From NCBI RefSeq assembly GCF_010093595.1, contig NW_022985471.1, positions 171,793-235,792 on the forward strand: 64,000 nt of DNA, given 5' to 3'. The translations under genes were made by a program, and so were the position numbers. Of this stretch, positions 12,416 through 20,741 are shown in pieces (position 1 is the stretch's first letter; the number at the start of each line of letters is the position of its first letter). Source of the stretch: Mytilinidion resinicola (Eukaryota; Ascomycota; Dothideomycetes; Mytilinidiales; Mytilinidiaceae). Under the pieces are notes generated by a model. That model saw only the letters and a list, made by a program, of their open reading frames with translations. It did no database searches and had not been told where the DNA came from.

Positions 12416-13420
12416 ATGAAGGCCTTTGAAAACAAATGCGCGATAAGCACCTCGTCATTAGGTCTTCATCCTTCGCATTCTCTCGACCGCAAGATCCACG
12501 CCGCCGCCAGCCATGGCTTCAAAGGCATCGAAATCGTACACGTCGACCTCAAAGATTTCAGTACATCTCGGAGATTACACATAGAATCAGGTGCAGACCA
12601 AATCCGCCAATTGTGTCGGGAGAAGGGACTCGAAATACTTTCGCTATGTCCATTTGAGAATTTCGAAGGCCACAAATCGCCCCTTGAGGAACGCCTTAAC
12701 GTAGCAGCCGACTGGATCAAGATCTCACGTATCTTGGGTGCGACTTACCTGCAAGTACCTGCGCAGTTTAGTAAAGATGCCGTTCACGATGAAGCTCTCA
12801 TCGTATCCGAGCTGCAACAGCTGGCAGACTTGGGCAGCGCCGCTGCACCGGTCATTTCCATCGCGTATGAGCCGATGTCTTGGTCAGTCTGCTATTCTAC
12901 ATGGCAAGACTCCCTCCGCCTCGCGAATCTTGTAAATCGATCCAACTTCGGCATTTGCCTCGACACATTTCACGTAGCGAGCAAGATTTGGGGGAACCCG
13001 TATGACACCAGCGGGAAGTACCCAGATGCAGACGAGATTCTGGCCAACTCACTTCGCGACTTTGTACAGGACTTTCTGCTGGAAAAGCTGTTCTACGTTC
13101 AACTCTCGGACGGAGAGCGTTTCCATCCACCTTTCTCAGACAAGCATCCGTGGTACATTGAAGGAGAGGCGGCTGAATTCACGTGGTCGAAACATGCCCG
13201 ACCGTTTCCTCTGGAGGCAGCGCTTGGCGGATGTATGCCGGTAAAAGAGATGGTGCAGGCATGGGTCTTGGAAAAGGGCTTTCGAGGGTGGGTGTCTCTC
13301 GAGAGCTTTGATCGACGAATGCGTGATAGGTCTGTTGACCCAGAGCATTGTGCCGCGAGGGCGGAAAACTCGATGCAAAGGCTTCACGAGACGCTTTGTT
13401 CGGGTAAGAGTAGCCTGTAG
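12416..13420 (+). CDS. 3-dehydroshikimate dehydratase-like TIM-barrel enzyme
   Basis: A 334-residue single-exon protein of the xylose-isomerase-like TIM-barrel family, closest in my reading to fungal 3-dehydroshikimate dehydratase (qa-4/qutC), which converts 3-dehydroshikimate to protocatechuate in quinate catabolism. The start matches that family (AISTSSLGLHPSHSL, then HGFKGIEIVHVDLKDF). Likely divalent-metal ligands follow in the usual order: Glu in SIAYEPMSW, Asp and His in CLDTFHVASK, Asp in VQLSDGERF, and Glu in WVSLESFDRR near the C terminus. A TATA box lies 54 bp upstream. No other quinate gene (dehydrogenase, dehydroquinase, activator or repressor) is in the window, so it stands alone here. 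A related sugar-phosphate isomerase/epimerase function cannot be excluded. Confidence 0.8.
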   Translation: MKAFENKCAISTSSLGLHPSHSLDRKIHAAASHGFKGIEIVHVDLKDFSTSRRLHIESGADQIRQLCREKGLEILSLCPFENFEGHKSPLEERLNVAADWIKISRILGATYLQVPAQFSKDAVHDEALIVSELQQLADLGSAAAPVISIAYEPMSWSVCYSTWQDSLRLANLVNRSNFGICLDTFHVASKIWGNPYDTSGKYPDADEILANSLRDFVQDFLLEKLFYVQLSDGERFHPPFSDKHPWYIEGEAAEFTWSKHARPFPLEAALGGCMPVKEMVQAWVLEKGFRGWVSLESFDRRMRDRSVDPEHCAARAENSMQRLHETLCSGKSSL

Positions 13421-13993
13421 CTACGAGGGGAGGGGTCTGATGTTGAATGAAAAGAGATGTGCGGCATCTTCTGACAGGGACACGCAGAGCAGGCCTCTTA
13501 TCTAAGTATATTCCAGGTAATGGAATGAGAATCTAAGGGGTTCCCTGCGTAAAATACACCCAAGCTTGCTTGCTTGCTTTACCCTAGCAACCCTGCAGCA
13601 TCTAGAAATCTGAGGACTTTAGGCTCCATGTTTCTTGTAAAGCTGTGGCGATGCGTCCGGTATGAAGCACTGCGCAGCAAGATAGGAAGTTCTCAACTAT
13701 GGTAAAGAAATTAACTCTTCTTCCTCTTTTGTTTCATCTATTATACGACATGTAATACAAACCCTCTTCAGCTTGTAATCAATGCATTCAGTCGAGACAT
13801 TTTAGATTTTGTCAGTCTACTTGAGAGCCCAGACTGCCTTGGCCAATCCAAACGTGGCTCCAGCTTGCAGCAAGGCTGAGAACGCCCCGCGCCGTGAGGT
13901 GGGCTGGGAAGGCCTCACTTTCTTCCACGTTTCTACAATGTGGTCATTCATTTTCCTACCAACTCACTTCTCCGGTAATTGGACTTCCGCAAC
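13421..13993. other. Intergenic, no gene seen
   Basis: This 570-bp spacer separates two same-strand genes. Open frames entering from the right belong to the following gene in another frame. No repeat or RNA gene is recognised. Confidence 0.5.
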
Positions 13994-15190
13994 ATGTCCT
14001 TTGGCATCTCCATCACCGATATTACTACCCTCGTCCACTTTGCGTGGACCACCTACCGCCGCGCTAAATCGGCCTCGTCATCCTTCGCCGAAGTTGCCTG
14101 TGAGGCTCTCAGCCTGCACACAGTCTTACAAAAAGGACTGGACGATGTATCAGATCCCGACTCCGCCCTCAGCAAACGGGGTCCCACACGACGCGTGGAG
14201 TTTGACCAAATCACGAGCAATTGCAACACTGCTCTAGCCGAATTAGACGCTTTGGTGAAGAAATACAAGGGTCTCGGAACAAATAGTCAGCGGACGTGGG
14301 AGAGGGTGAAGTTTGGGCAAGAAGAACTTGATACCATCAGAAGCAAGTTGTCGTTGCATGTTCAGATGGTCAACTTATTCTTGACGAGCTTGCACGGCCA
14401 TATGCTAGATAGGATCGAAAGGAAGATCGACGTGTTGGTGGCGGAGATCAATTCTGGTCAACGCGAGCCGTCCGTTTTGACAGTGGCAGAGGAAGACAAT
14501 GAGGGTCAGGATATTTGGGAGATGCTAAAGAGCGAGCTTCTTGAAGAAGGGATCACCGGTGATGATATCGAGCAGCACAAAATCCAGATAAAGACGTATA
14601 TCCAACATCTACTCTTTGAAACATCTCAACCTCCCTCATCTTTAGGCATGACAGAGGATACAGAGAGATCGAAACCGAATGCGGGGACTATAACAACCCT
14701 GGACGGATCGCACGTTCTTGGAGAGACTTGTATTAGACTACGGCCCCACTCATCATCACTAGAAACATGCATATCGCCAGAAATGGCAATCGAAGAGCAA
14801 TCAGCGGATCCTGTTTCGGTCACGTCTTTCGACACCCCTGCTGGAGGTGGTAGGGATCCGCAAGGCATCTACAACGGAGTAAGGCTCGTTAGATACAACA
14901 CCGTCAATTTCTCTCCTTGGACAAATCCATTTTACCCTAGCCTACTACTTGTACCACCGTCACTTCCGCCGCCGCCACCGCCACCGCCACCGCCACCGTC
15001 ACCGCCACCGCTGCCGCCACTTTCTACCAGCGCGACTAGCCACCGTTCTACAAGGAGCACGGGACCCGTCAGCGTCTCGTCTCAGTCAGGCAAGAAAAAG
15101 TCAAGGGCGTTGGGGCGTAATGGGAACAAAAGAACAATGACCAACGACGCCTTGAAATCTTATGGCTTTCATAGGTACACGCTATGGTAG
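13994..15190 (+). CDS. Protein with fungal STAND-type helical N-terminal domain and proline-rich tail
   Basis: A 398-residue single-exon protein. The ATG at 13994 is the first in frame and begins MSFGISITDITTLVHFAWTT. Residues 1-145 resemble the helical N-terminal domain found ahead of NACHT or ankyrin modules in fungal NLR-like proteins: an MSFG start, a helix ending in FAEVACEALSLHTVLQ, then CNTALAELDALVKKY and TWERVKFGQEELDTIRSKL. There is no NTPase or repeat domain. Residues 205-310 are low complexity, followed by a polyproline run encoded by a CCACCG-type microsatellite, and a basic C terminus (SGKKKSRALGRNGNKR). Stand-alone copies of such domains are common in fungi and may work as adaptors or be truncated receptors. 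Its position 2.4 kb from the NACHT-ankyrin gene fits a shared neighbourhood. No biochemical function can be assigned. Confidence 0.65.
   Translation: MSFGISITDITTLVHFAWTTYRRAKSASSSFAEVACEALSLHTVLQKGLDDVSDPDSALSKRGPTRRVEFDQITSNCNTALAELDALVKKYKGLGTNSQRTWERVKFGQEELDTIRSKLSLHVQMVNLFLTSLHGHMLDRIERKIDVLVAEINSGQREPSVLTVAEEDNEGQDIWEMLKSELLEEGITGDDIEQHKIQIKTYIQHLLFETSQPPSSLGMTEDTERSKPNAGTITTLDGSHVLGETCIRLRPHSSSLETCISPEMAIEEQSADPVSVTSFDTPAGGGRDPQGIYNGVRLVRYNTVNFSPWTNPFYPSLLLVPPSLPPPPPPPPPPPSPPPLPPLSTSATSHRSTRSTGPVSVSSQSGKKKSRALGRNGNKRTMTNDALKSYGFHRYTLW
14966..15020 (+). repeat. CCACCG-type microsatellite encoding polyproline
   Basis: An imperfect tandem run of CCG and CCACCG units inside the preceding CDS gives about fifteen prolines broken by single Ser and Leu residues. 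Such runs change length easily, so copy number may vary among strains. Confidence 0.85.
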
Positions 15191-15541
15191 AGAGCAACTT
15201 GAGTAACCGTCTGAAGCTGAAACTGGGACCAGTATCGTTCCACAAGCTGGAAGCGATGAATGCAATATGTCATCTCCATAACCGTCGTTCCTACTACGAC
15301 AGCTTCTAGAGACTATTAGGCACATGAAGACAGGCGATATTCTAAGATTGTCTTCGAATTGTAAGTTGTCGTCGCATTCAGGAGTCAACCACTAGCCTAG
15401 GCCCTAAAATTGGACGTATATCTGGATTCTGAGCATCTGCGTGGGCGGAGGCGGTTGCCGTTTTTTTCTTTTTTTGCTTTCTCGCTCCGTATTCTTGCTT
15501 TCACTTACAGGTAAAATCCCAACAGGAGCGTCTTTGATACT
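15191..15541. other. Intergenic, no gene seen
   Basis: No gene is seen in these 350 bp. Short pyrimidine runs (ttttttctttttttgc) occur near 15460. Confidence 0.4.
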
Positions 15542-15773
15542 TCAGGGTATTAGGGCGGTTTGACTGTTCGGGACGGCAGCGTGTCGAACAAGGAACTCAT
15601 GAAGAGACGCAATAACGGCACAGAAAGCACGGATCTCGCAGACTACGTCATGTGCAGCTTTAGGTACGCCTAGGATATCAAAATCTACTGTCGAGACTGT
15701 GTCAAATACCTTCCCTTTCGCTATAAGTGATCCCACGACTGCGGTGATGAATGTGATGCTTGGGGGGTTCCAT
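15542..15773 (-). pseudogene. Remnant of a STAND N-terminal helical domain, frameshifted after the start
   Basis: On the minus strand 15542-15763 encodes a peptide (FITAVVGSLIAKGKVF, then VPKAAHDVVCEIRAFCAV and IASLHEFL) that follows the pattern of the fungal N-terminal domain of STAND/NLR-like proteins: a hydrophobic first helix, a Pro/Ala turn, and a helix with spaced Leu ending in LHEFL. This frame has no ATG. An ATG at 15773 followed by GAA CCC CCC is one base out of phase; one surplus A after the C run explains it. The frame stops (TGA) at 15542, where the family normally continues. I read it as a decayed first exon. The assignment rests on pattern, not on a search. Confidence 0.5.
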
Positions 15774-17451
15774 TATCCATCCGCGATAAAGGAATAATCG
15801 CGAAAGAAGAACACAAGAAGCTGTTTGAACGATAGTTCGAACGAGGTTGGAGTCTTGTCGACGCTTTGATGCTCAGCCCGACACAGCCTCCGAAGGTTTT
15901 GCTTCTCTCAAGGTTCCAGCCTTGTGCGGTAGTGTCTCTGCATATCGAGTGGAAAGGCAGACGGGGCGTAAAGTGATTGCTCATGTGAAGAAGTAAATAT
16001 TGTGCGGATGATGAGTTGGATCTAGCCTACTGGGCCTACATAGTAGGTAATTGAGATGATGCAGGTGTCCGCGGAAGACTGAGCCGGATACAGACCGACC
16101 AATCGTCACGTGACCATCTCGGTCTGGCTACTTAATTTCACCCCATCTCCATGGAGGTGCACATGAAATTACTATGTATAGGTCTCTGACTATCATGACA
16201 TTCTTGCTTGAAGTTCGAAATTGACGTGGAGGTTAATCATAGTGATGATCTCAAACGGGATACCCATGTCGTCTCAAGCTTTTTCCCTACATAAGAACCT
16301 TCTTCTAGCGCTGATCTTGCTTCTTCTTTCCGTGTTCTAGTGTCAAGGAAGGTTGAAGCTTAAAGCAGTTGTGGTGGCTTAGGTCCAGCCAGCCGAGGGC
16401 CACAATGTTTCGTAACGCTTCGCCGCAAACCTTCGAATCTGCAACGCCTCAGGCAACAGCAGTGTTGGCATTCTGTAATAAATATTCGGACAGACAAAGG
16501 TTCGTAGTCGATGACTCGACCAAGCTCCTACCGCTCATGCTTCTCGACGAATCTCAATTGCGCCTTTTGAATTGAAGAGCGAGTCTGAGCATGCGAAATC
16601 TGGGACTCTTTGAAAGTCCCAGCGAGAAGAAGACGAGAAAATCGAGACAACGCAGAAATACGTGGCACTTACGTATTCGGTTGCAGCACTCGAGCCGGAT
16701 ACCAAGACAATACACAGCTCAACTAGGACACCAAATAGAGGGTACTAACTCCACTCGTTATCCATCATAGCGGGGCAGAGGTCGTACCAACGGCTTCATA
16801 AACTCCATCCAGAGAACCTTGCGAGATTTGCAGTACCGAACCGTTTCAATGCACCAACAAGTCAAGACATTGCGATGCGTTACAGTAGGCTTCGCAAGAA
16901 TACTTCTTCATCTAGAAACACCTGACGACGAGGCAAGGCAGACTCCAGCCTTTCGTTGTTTTAACAAGAGTCCCGACGCGCGGCGTTTTCAAGCGGCGCT
17001 CCATTACTGCCAAATTAAGATTAAGCGTTGCTTGGCTGCGATGCGCAGGCTGCCATTCTTAGATCGTTCGTTGTTATTGGGGCGTGTATTACCCGACGCG
17101 GGGGCCAGGGGCTGAACGTCACATAGCCTTGCTGGTTTCATAGAGAAGGCCCCACGCCCGTCCTCAACAAGAGGGCTGAAAGGCGGACTCGTACACTCTG
17201 CCACTTGCGGTAGACATCTGGCGCAGCGGCGGAGTCTTATCAGAGATGTGGGGGCGTACATATAAGATGTGGTGCCCGATTGCGATTTGAAGGTTCAGAG
17301 TCCAAAACACCCTCCCCTTTGTTATTCTAGACTTCTTCTCTCCTTCTCCTTCGCACTTCTTTTCAGCCTTTCCTGGCATTAGCAGCGTCGAAGTCCTCAG
17401 GGTCGGAGCATCTGCCCTCTAAATCGCGCACTCTATCCCTCGATCTCTGAA
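15774..17451. other. Intergenic, no supported gene
   Basis: Open frames of 68-98 codons occur (16369-16575 and 16819-17115, plus strand), but none shows a known domain, a good start context or splice sites. The last 200 bp before 17452 are pyrimidine-rich (ttcttctctccttctccttc), usual for a fungal core promoter. Confidence 0.5.
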
Positions 17452-18542
17452 ATGACGAACTCGAACAATACAATCCAATACGTATACGCCAAAAACGGCA
17501 CCGCAATCCCAGAAGACCTCTGCACCGTCTCCATCTGCTCGCTCGATTACGCCCAAGTCGAGTATCTCCCCACGCTCGCCGGAAACCTCATCTACCTCAT
17601 CATCTTCGCTGCCCTCTTTATTGCGCAATGCTTCTTAGGAATCCGACACAAAACATGGGGCTTCTTCGTTGGGATGTTCTGCGGGATCGTACTCGAGGTT
17701 CTGGGGTACGCGGGACGCGTTATGCTCCATGGTGATCCATTCGACTTCAACAGCTTTCTATTGTAAGGACTCAAACGATGTTGGTGCCGGAGATGCAGTA
17801 GCTGACTATGACTGTGACGATAGATACCTTATCCCCCTGACAATTGGCCCGGCCTTCCTCTCAGCCGCTATCTATCTATGCCTCGGTCGAATCATCATGG
17901 CCTACGGCTCGGACAGCTCACGGTTCCAACCGAAGACGTACATGTTCATCTTCTGTGGATGCGACTTCTTCTCGCTGCTGCTCCAATCCGTTGGCGGCGC
18001 GATTGCGGCGACGGCGAACGACAAGGCTGGATCGGATATGGGAGCGAACATCATGGTGGCTGGATTAGCTTTCCAGGTCTTCTCGCTTCTGGTGTTCATC
18101 GGGCTGGCTGGTGACTATGCGCTGCGGGTCCATCGCGCGCCGAAGAGCAATTGCCAGAAGTTCTCTGGGCTGAGGGCGAGCCGGTATTTCAAGTGGTTCA
18201 AGTGGAGTATGTATAGACCAGCCTCTCCCCTGGACACATTGCTGACTTTGGAAAGGTCTCGCTGTTGCTACCTTCGCCATCTTGATTCGGTCTATCTTCC
18301 GCGTGATTGAGTTGCAGTCCGGTTTTGGCGGCTCAGTGGCGAACAACGAGGCGCTCTTCATGATCTTCGAAGGACCATTTGTTATAATTGCTTGTTTCTT
18401 CTTGACCATTTGTCATCCTGGTCTTGTTTTCAAAAATCTCTGGGCCGAATCGAACTGGTCGTTGCGAGGGCGGAGATCGGGAAAGGAGTCTATTGATTCA
18501 GAGGAGGGCATTGTACTCTCTTCGTATGAGCAGCCGAAGTAA
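17452..18542 (+). CDS. RTA1-like protein (lipid-translocating exporter family)
   Basis: A 326-residue multi-pass membrane protein. Exons are 17452-17762, 17824-18206 and 18256-18542, with introns of 61 and 49 nt. About seven hydrophobic segments are visible, the first at LIYLIIFAALFIAQCFLGI and the last at PFVIIACFFLTICHPGLVF. Family hallmarks include LEVLGYAGRVMLH, the spliced LIPLTIGPAFLSAAIYLCLG, and IRSIFRVIELQSGFGG. RTA1-like proteins are fungal plasma-membrane proteins linked to 7-aminocholesterol resistance and sphingoid-base or lipid export; the actual substrate is usually unknown. A short N-terminal segment with an Asn-linked site (NNT, NGT) precedes the first helix and the C-terminal tail is acidic. 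Splice junctions are supported because they rebuild the conserved motifs exactly. Confidence 0.88.
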
Positions 18543-19030
18543 GCTTCAGGACGAATGTGTACTTCTAGCTTGGCGTTTTGAGTGCTTCTTTTAGAGAGCC
18601 CTGGTAGGTAAGGTGTAGCCAAGGAGTATTGGGTCTTAGAGGGTAACGAGCTAGAATATAGAGACGGCAGCATACCAGAAGCTACATACCTACCACAGGT
18701 CTTCCCTTCCAATGCGTTTAGGTCATGCCACGTGACCGAAAGCTTACTGAAAACAACGTGGTATGACAGGGAGCCTATTATGCATACGAGATATCAACCT
18801 CTTCGAATTTTCACCAATAGAGATGGTGTATTGAAATGTGAGCCTTGCAATGGGGGGAGGTAGACCTACTTGCTTGCCAAGAGATAATGGGTGGATGTCA
18901 AGAACGCTCCCAACTAGAGCCCCCTACAGGTACAAAGATAGCAAACTAGCACTCATATCATGTCTCCACATCTCTTGCTTACCCCACATCCTTTCTTCAT
19001 TCCCACCCCGCCTCCATCCAGCAATCCACC
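18543..19030. other. Intergenic, no gene seen
   Basis: These 490 bp lie between two plus-strand genes. The 70 bp before 19031 are rich in C and T (ccccacatcctttcttcattcc), as fungal leaders often are. No other signal is seen. Confidence 0.5.
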
Positions 19031-20430
19031 ATGTCTTACGTCAAAACCCGGGGCATCAAAGTCACCCACAATGGCATCGACTTCATGTACTCTGGCAATG
19101 GTCTCCTCCGCCTCGGCTACAAGTTCGACGGGGATACCGTCACCCACGCCCGCCACTACAAGACCGGCACGGTCATGAAAGTCTACAAGGCCGCCTCCAA
19201 GAAACCCCGGAATTGGTGGCGAGCCCAGTGCGCTTTCCGTGGCGTGCCGGAGGATGGTGAGAACGAGATGCTCTGGAAGTTGAAGGGAGCCGCGCCGAAC
19301 GTGGTGCTGCCGGAACTTGTCGAGTTGGAAAAGGAGGCGAAGGCGAGGTGGGATGCGAACCATGACGCAGCGGTCAAGCGCGAGAAGGCTAGGAGAGAGA
19401 AAGCGAAACGGAAGCTCGTGGATGAGAAGGTTAGGGCTTTGAAAGCTGCATTGCTAGATGGGGAGTCCGGCCAAGAGGCTCTCGTGTACAAGAGCGACTG
19501 GGACGCCGTTGAGGAAGCGGCAGAGTCCCTTGGGTTGGTTGTCGAAGGCTTCAACTGGGCTCAGCTTAGGAGGGATTTCCCATGTGATCAATACTACGCC
19601 TTGTGCATTGTCGTTGGAACGAGCGAGCGCGCAGTGGACGCCCAGCTGGCGGTTCTCCGGCAGGAAGAGCAAGATCTTATCGAGGTTAAAGAGAAGGCCG
19701 CACGTGAGCGAGAGCAGGCGGAGAAACTACGAGAGCAAGCTGAACGCGAGGAGCAAGCCCGTAGAGTTGCCGCCGTTGCGAAAGAGTCGGAAAAGAACGG
19801 TACATGGGATGTCACTGGTACCTGGAAAATCTTCTCGGATGCTATCGAGGAACAATACCCGTGTGAATACGGCGACGAGATGTCTTGACTGTCTACCGCG
19901 GCGTGGACAAAAAGGGGCGCATCTAGATGTACGCTGAATTCAACCTTAGCGTTTGCGAAGGATGGATGCGATTCGAAACGCAAAACAAAGCCGTGAAAGC
20001 AAAAGATGCTACTGCCTCCACAGGTCAGAAACGAAAGCGCCAGGATGATTCCGGTGACGAAGATGACGACGAATGGGCATGATAGCGACTGCGTCTTCAA
20101 CGATCCATGCCAGAACACCTTCTATCTCTTAGCCACAGATGTCCCATCGCCCGCTATCCCTAATTGGACTTACCGGTGGCGTGGACGAGAGACTAGCGAG
20201 GGGCAGATTGATGTTATGGCCGACCAGGAGAAAGAAATGCCAATCACGTTCAGCGGACAAGGTGGGGCTAAACTCAAAGGTACCTGGTGTTGTCAGATCT
20301 AGGTGCTGTCGAGTTGCACGGCTTCAAGACGTCAATGGGAAGTACACCAGACCGCGTCAGAATTGAGTCCGAGTGGCGCGATTTGAGTGAGATGGCTTGG
20401 AACCGGGAATGCGTTAGCAGATGGCGTTGA
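19031..20430 (+). pseudogene. Coiled-coil protein gene broken by frameshifts and a stop
   Basis: The first frame (19031-19888, 285 codons) starts MSYVKTRGIKVTHNGIDFM and has a WWRAQCAFRGVPEDG motif, a long charged Glu/Lys/Arg coiled coil (about residues 95-145 and 205-255) and a start of a domain at NGTWDVTGTWKIF. That domain plainly continues in other frames: 19882-20082 (LTVYRGVDKKGR, an in-frame TAG at 19924-19926, then MYAEFNLSVCEGWMRFE), 20083-20302 (WTYRWRGRETSEGQI, ITFSGQGGAKLKGTW) and 20296-20430 (VELHGFKTSM, then a stop). Three frame changes and one stop, with no plausible splice sites of the right phase, point to decay. The stop is one C-to-T change away from CAG. The family is one I know only as uncharacterised fungal proteins. 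Sequencing error could explain a single break, hardly all of them. Confidence 0.6.
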
Positions 20431-20741
20431 AGGCTCCAAGATCGTAAAGTTGGAGCTGGAGATGGTCAACTTTGTCAAAAAAAGGATGAACAAGATAGTG
20501 CGAGGTCACCTACCTAAAGAATTGTAATGACGACCAGAATAAGCTGAAAAAAAATACTTTGATTCAATCTCTTCTGATTTGAGAAGGACTTGAAAGCTCC
20601 AAATCTGCTACTTCGTGATCCGACATATCATAACTCTGACATAGGGTATATCTATTCACACACATACATATCTACATACGCACATGTCCTTCCTCGAACC
20701 ACCTATCATCCCAAATCACCTCCAGATCTCCGGATCCGGCT
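20431..20741. other. Short intergenic region
   Basis: No gene is seen. The part near 20660-20690 has a run of alternating CA/TA (cacacatacatatctacata), probably in the 3' flank of the GH81 gene. Confidence 0.4.

Noticed and set aside
17763..18255. Frameshift or pseudogene in the RTA1-like gene
   Set aside because: The frame breaks coincide with good GT-AG introns of 61 and 49 nt that rebuild conserved motifs.
19861..19926. A 66-nt intron to explain the first break in the 19031-20430 gene
   Set aside because: The donor is poor, the frame after splicing would not match the conserved downstream segment, and the removed part itself looks coding.
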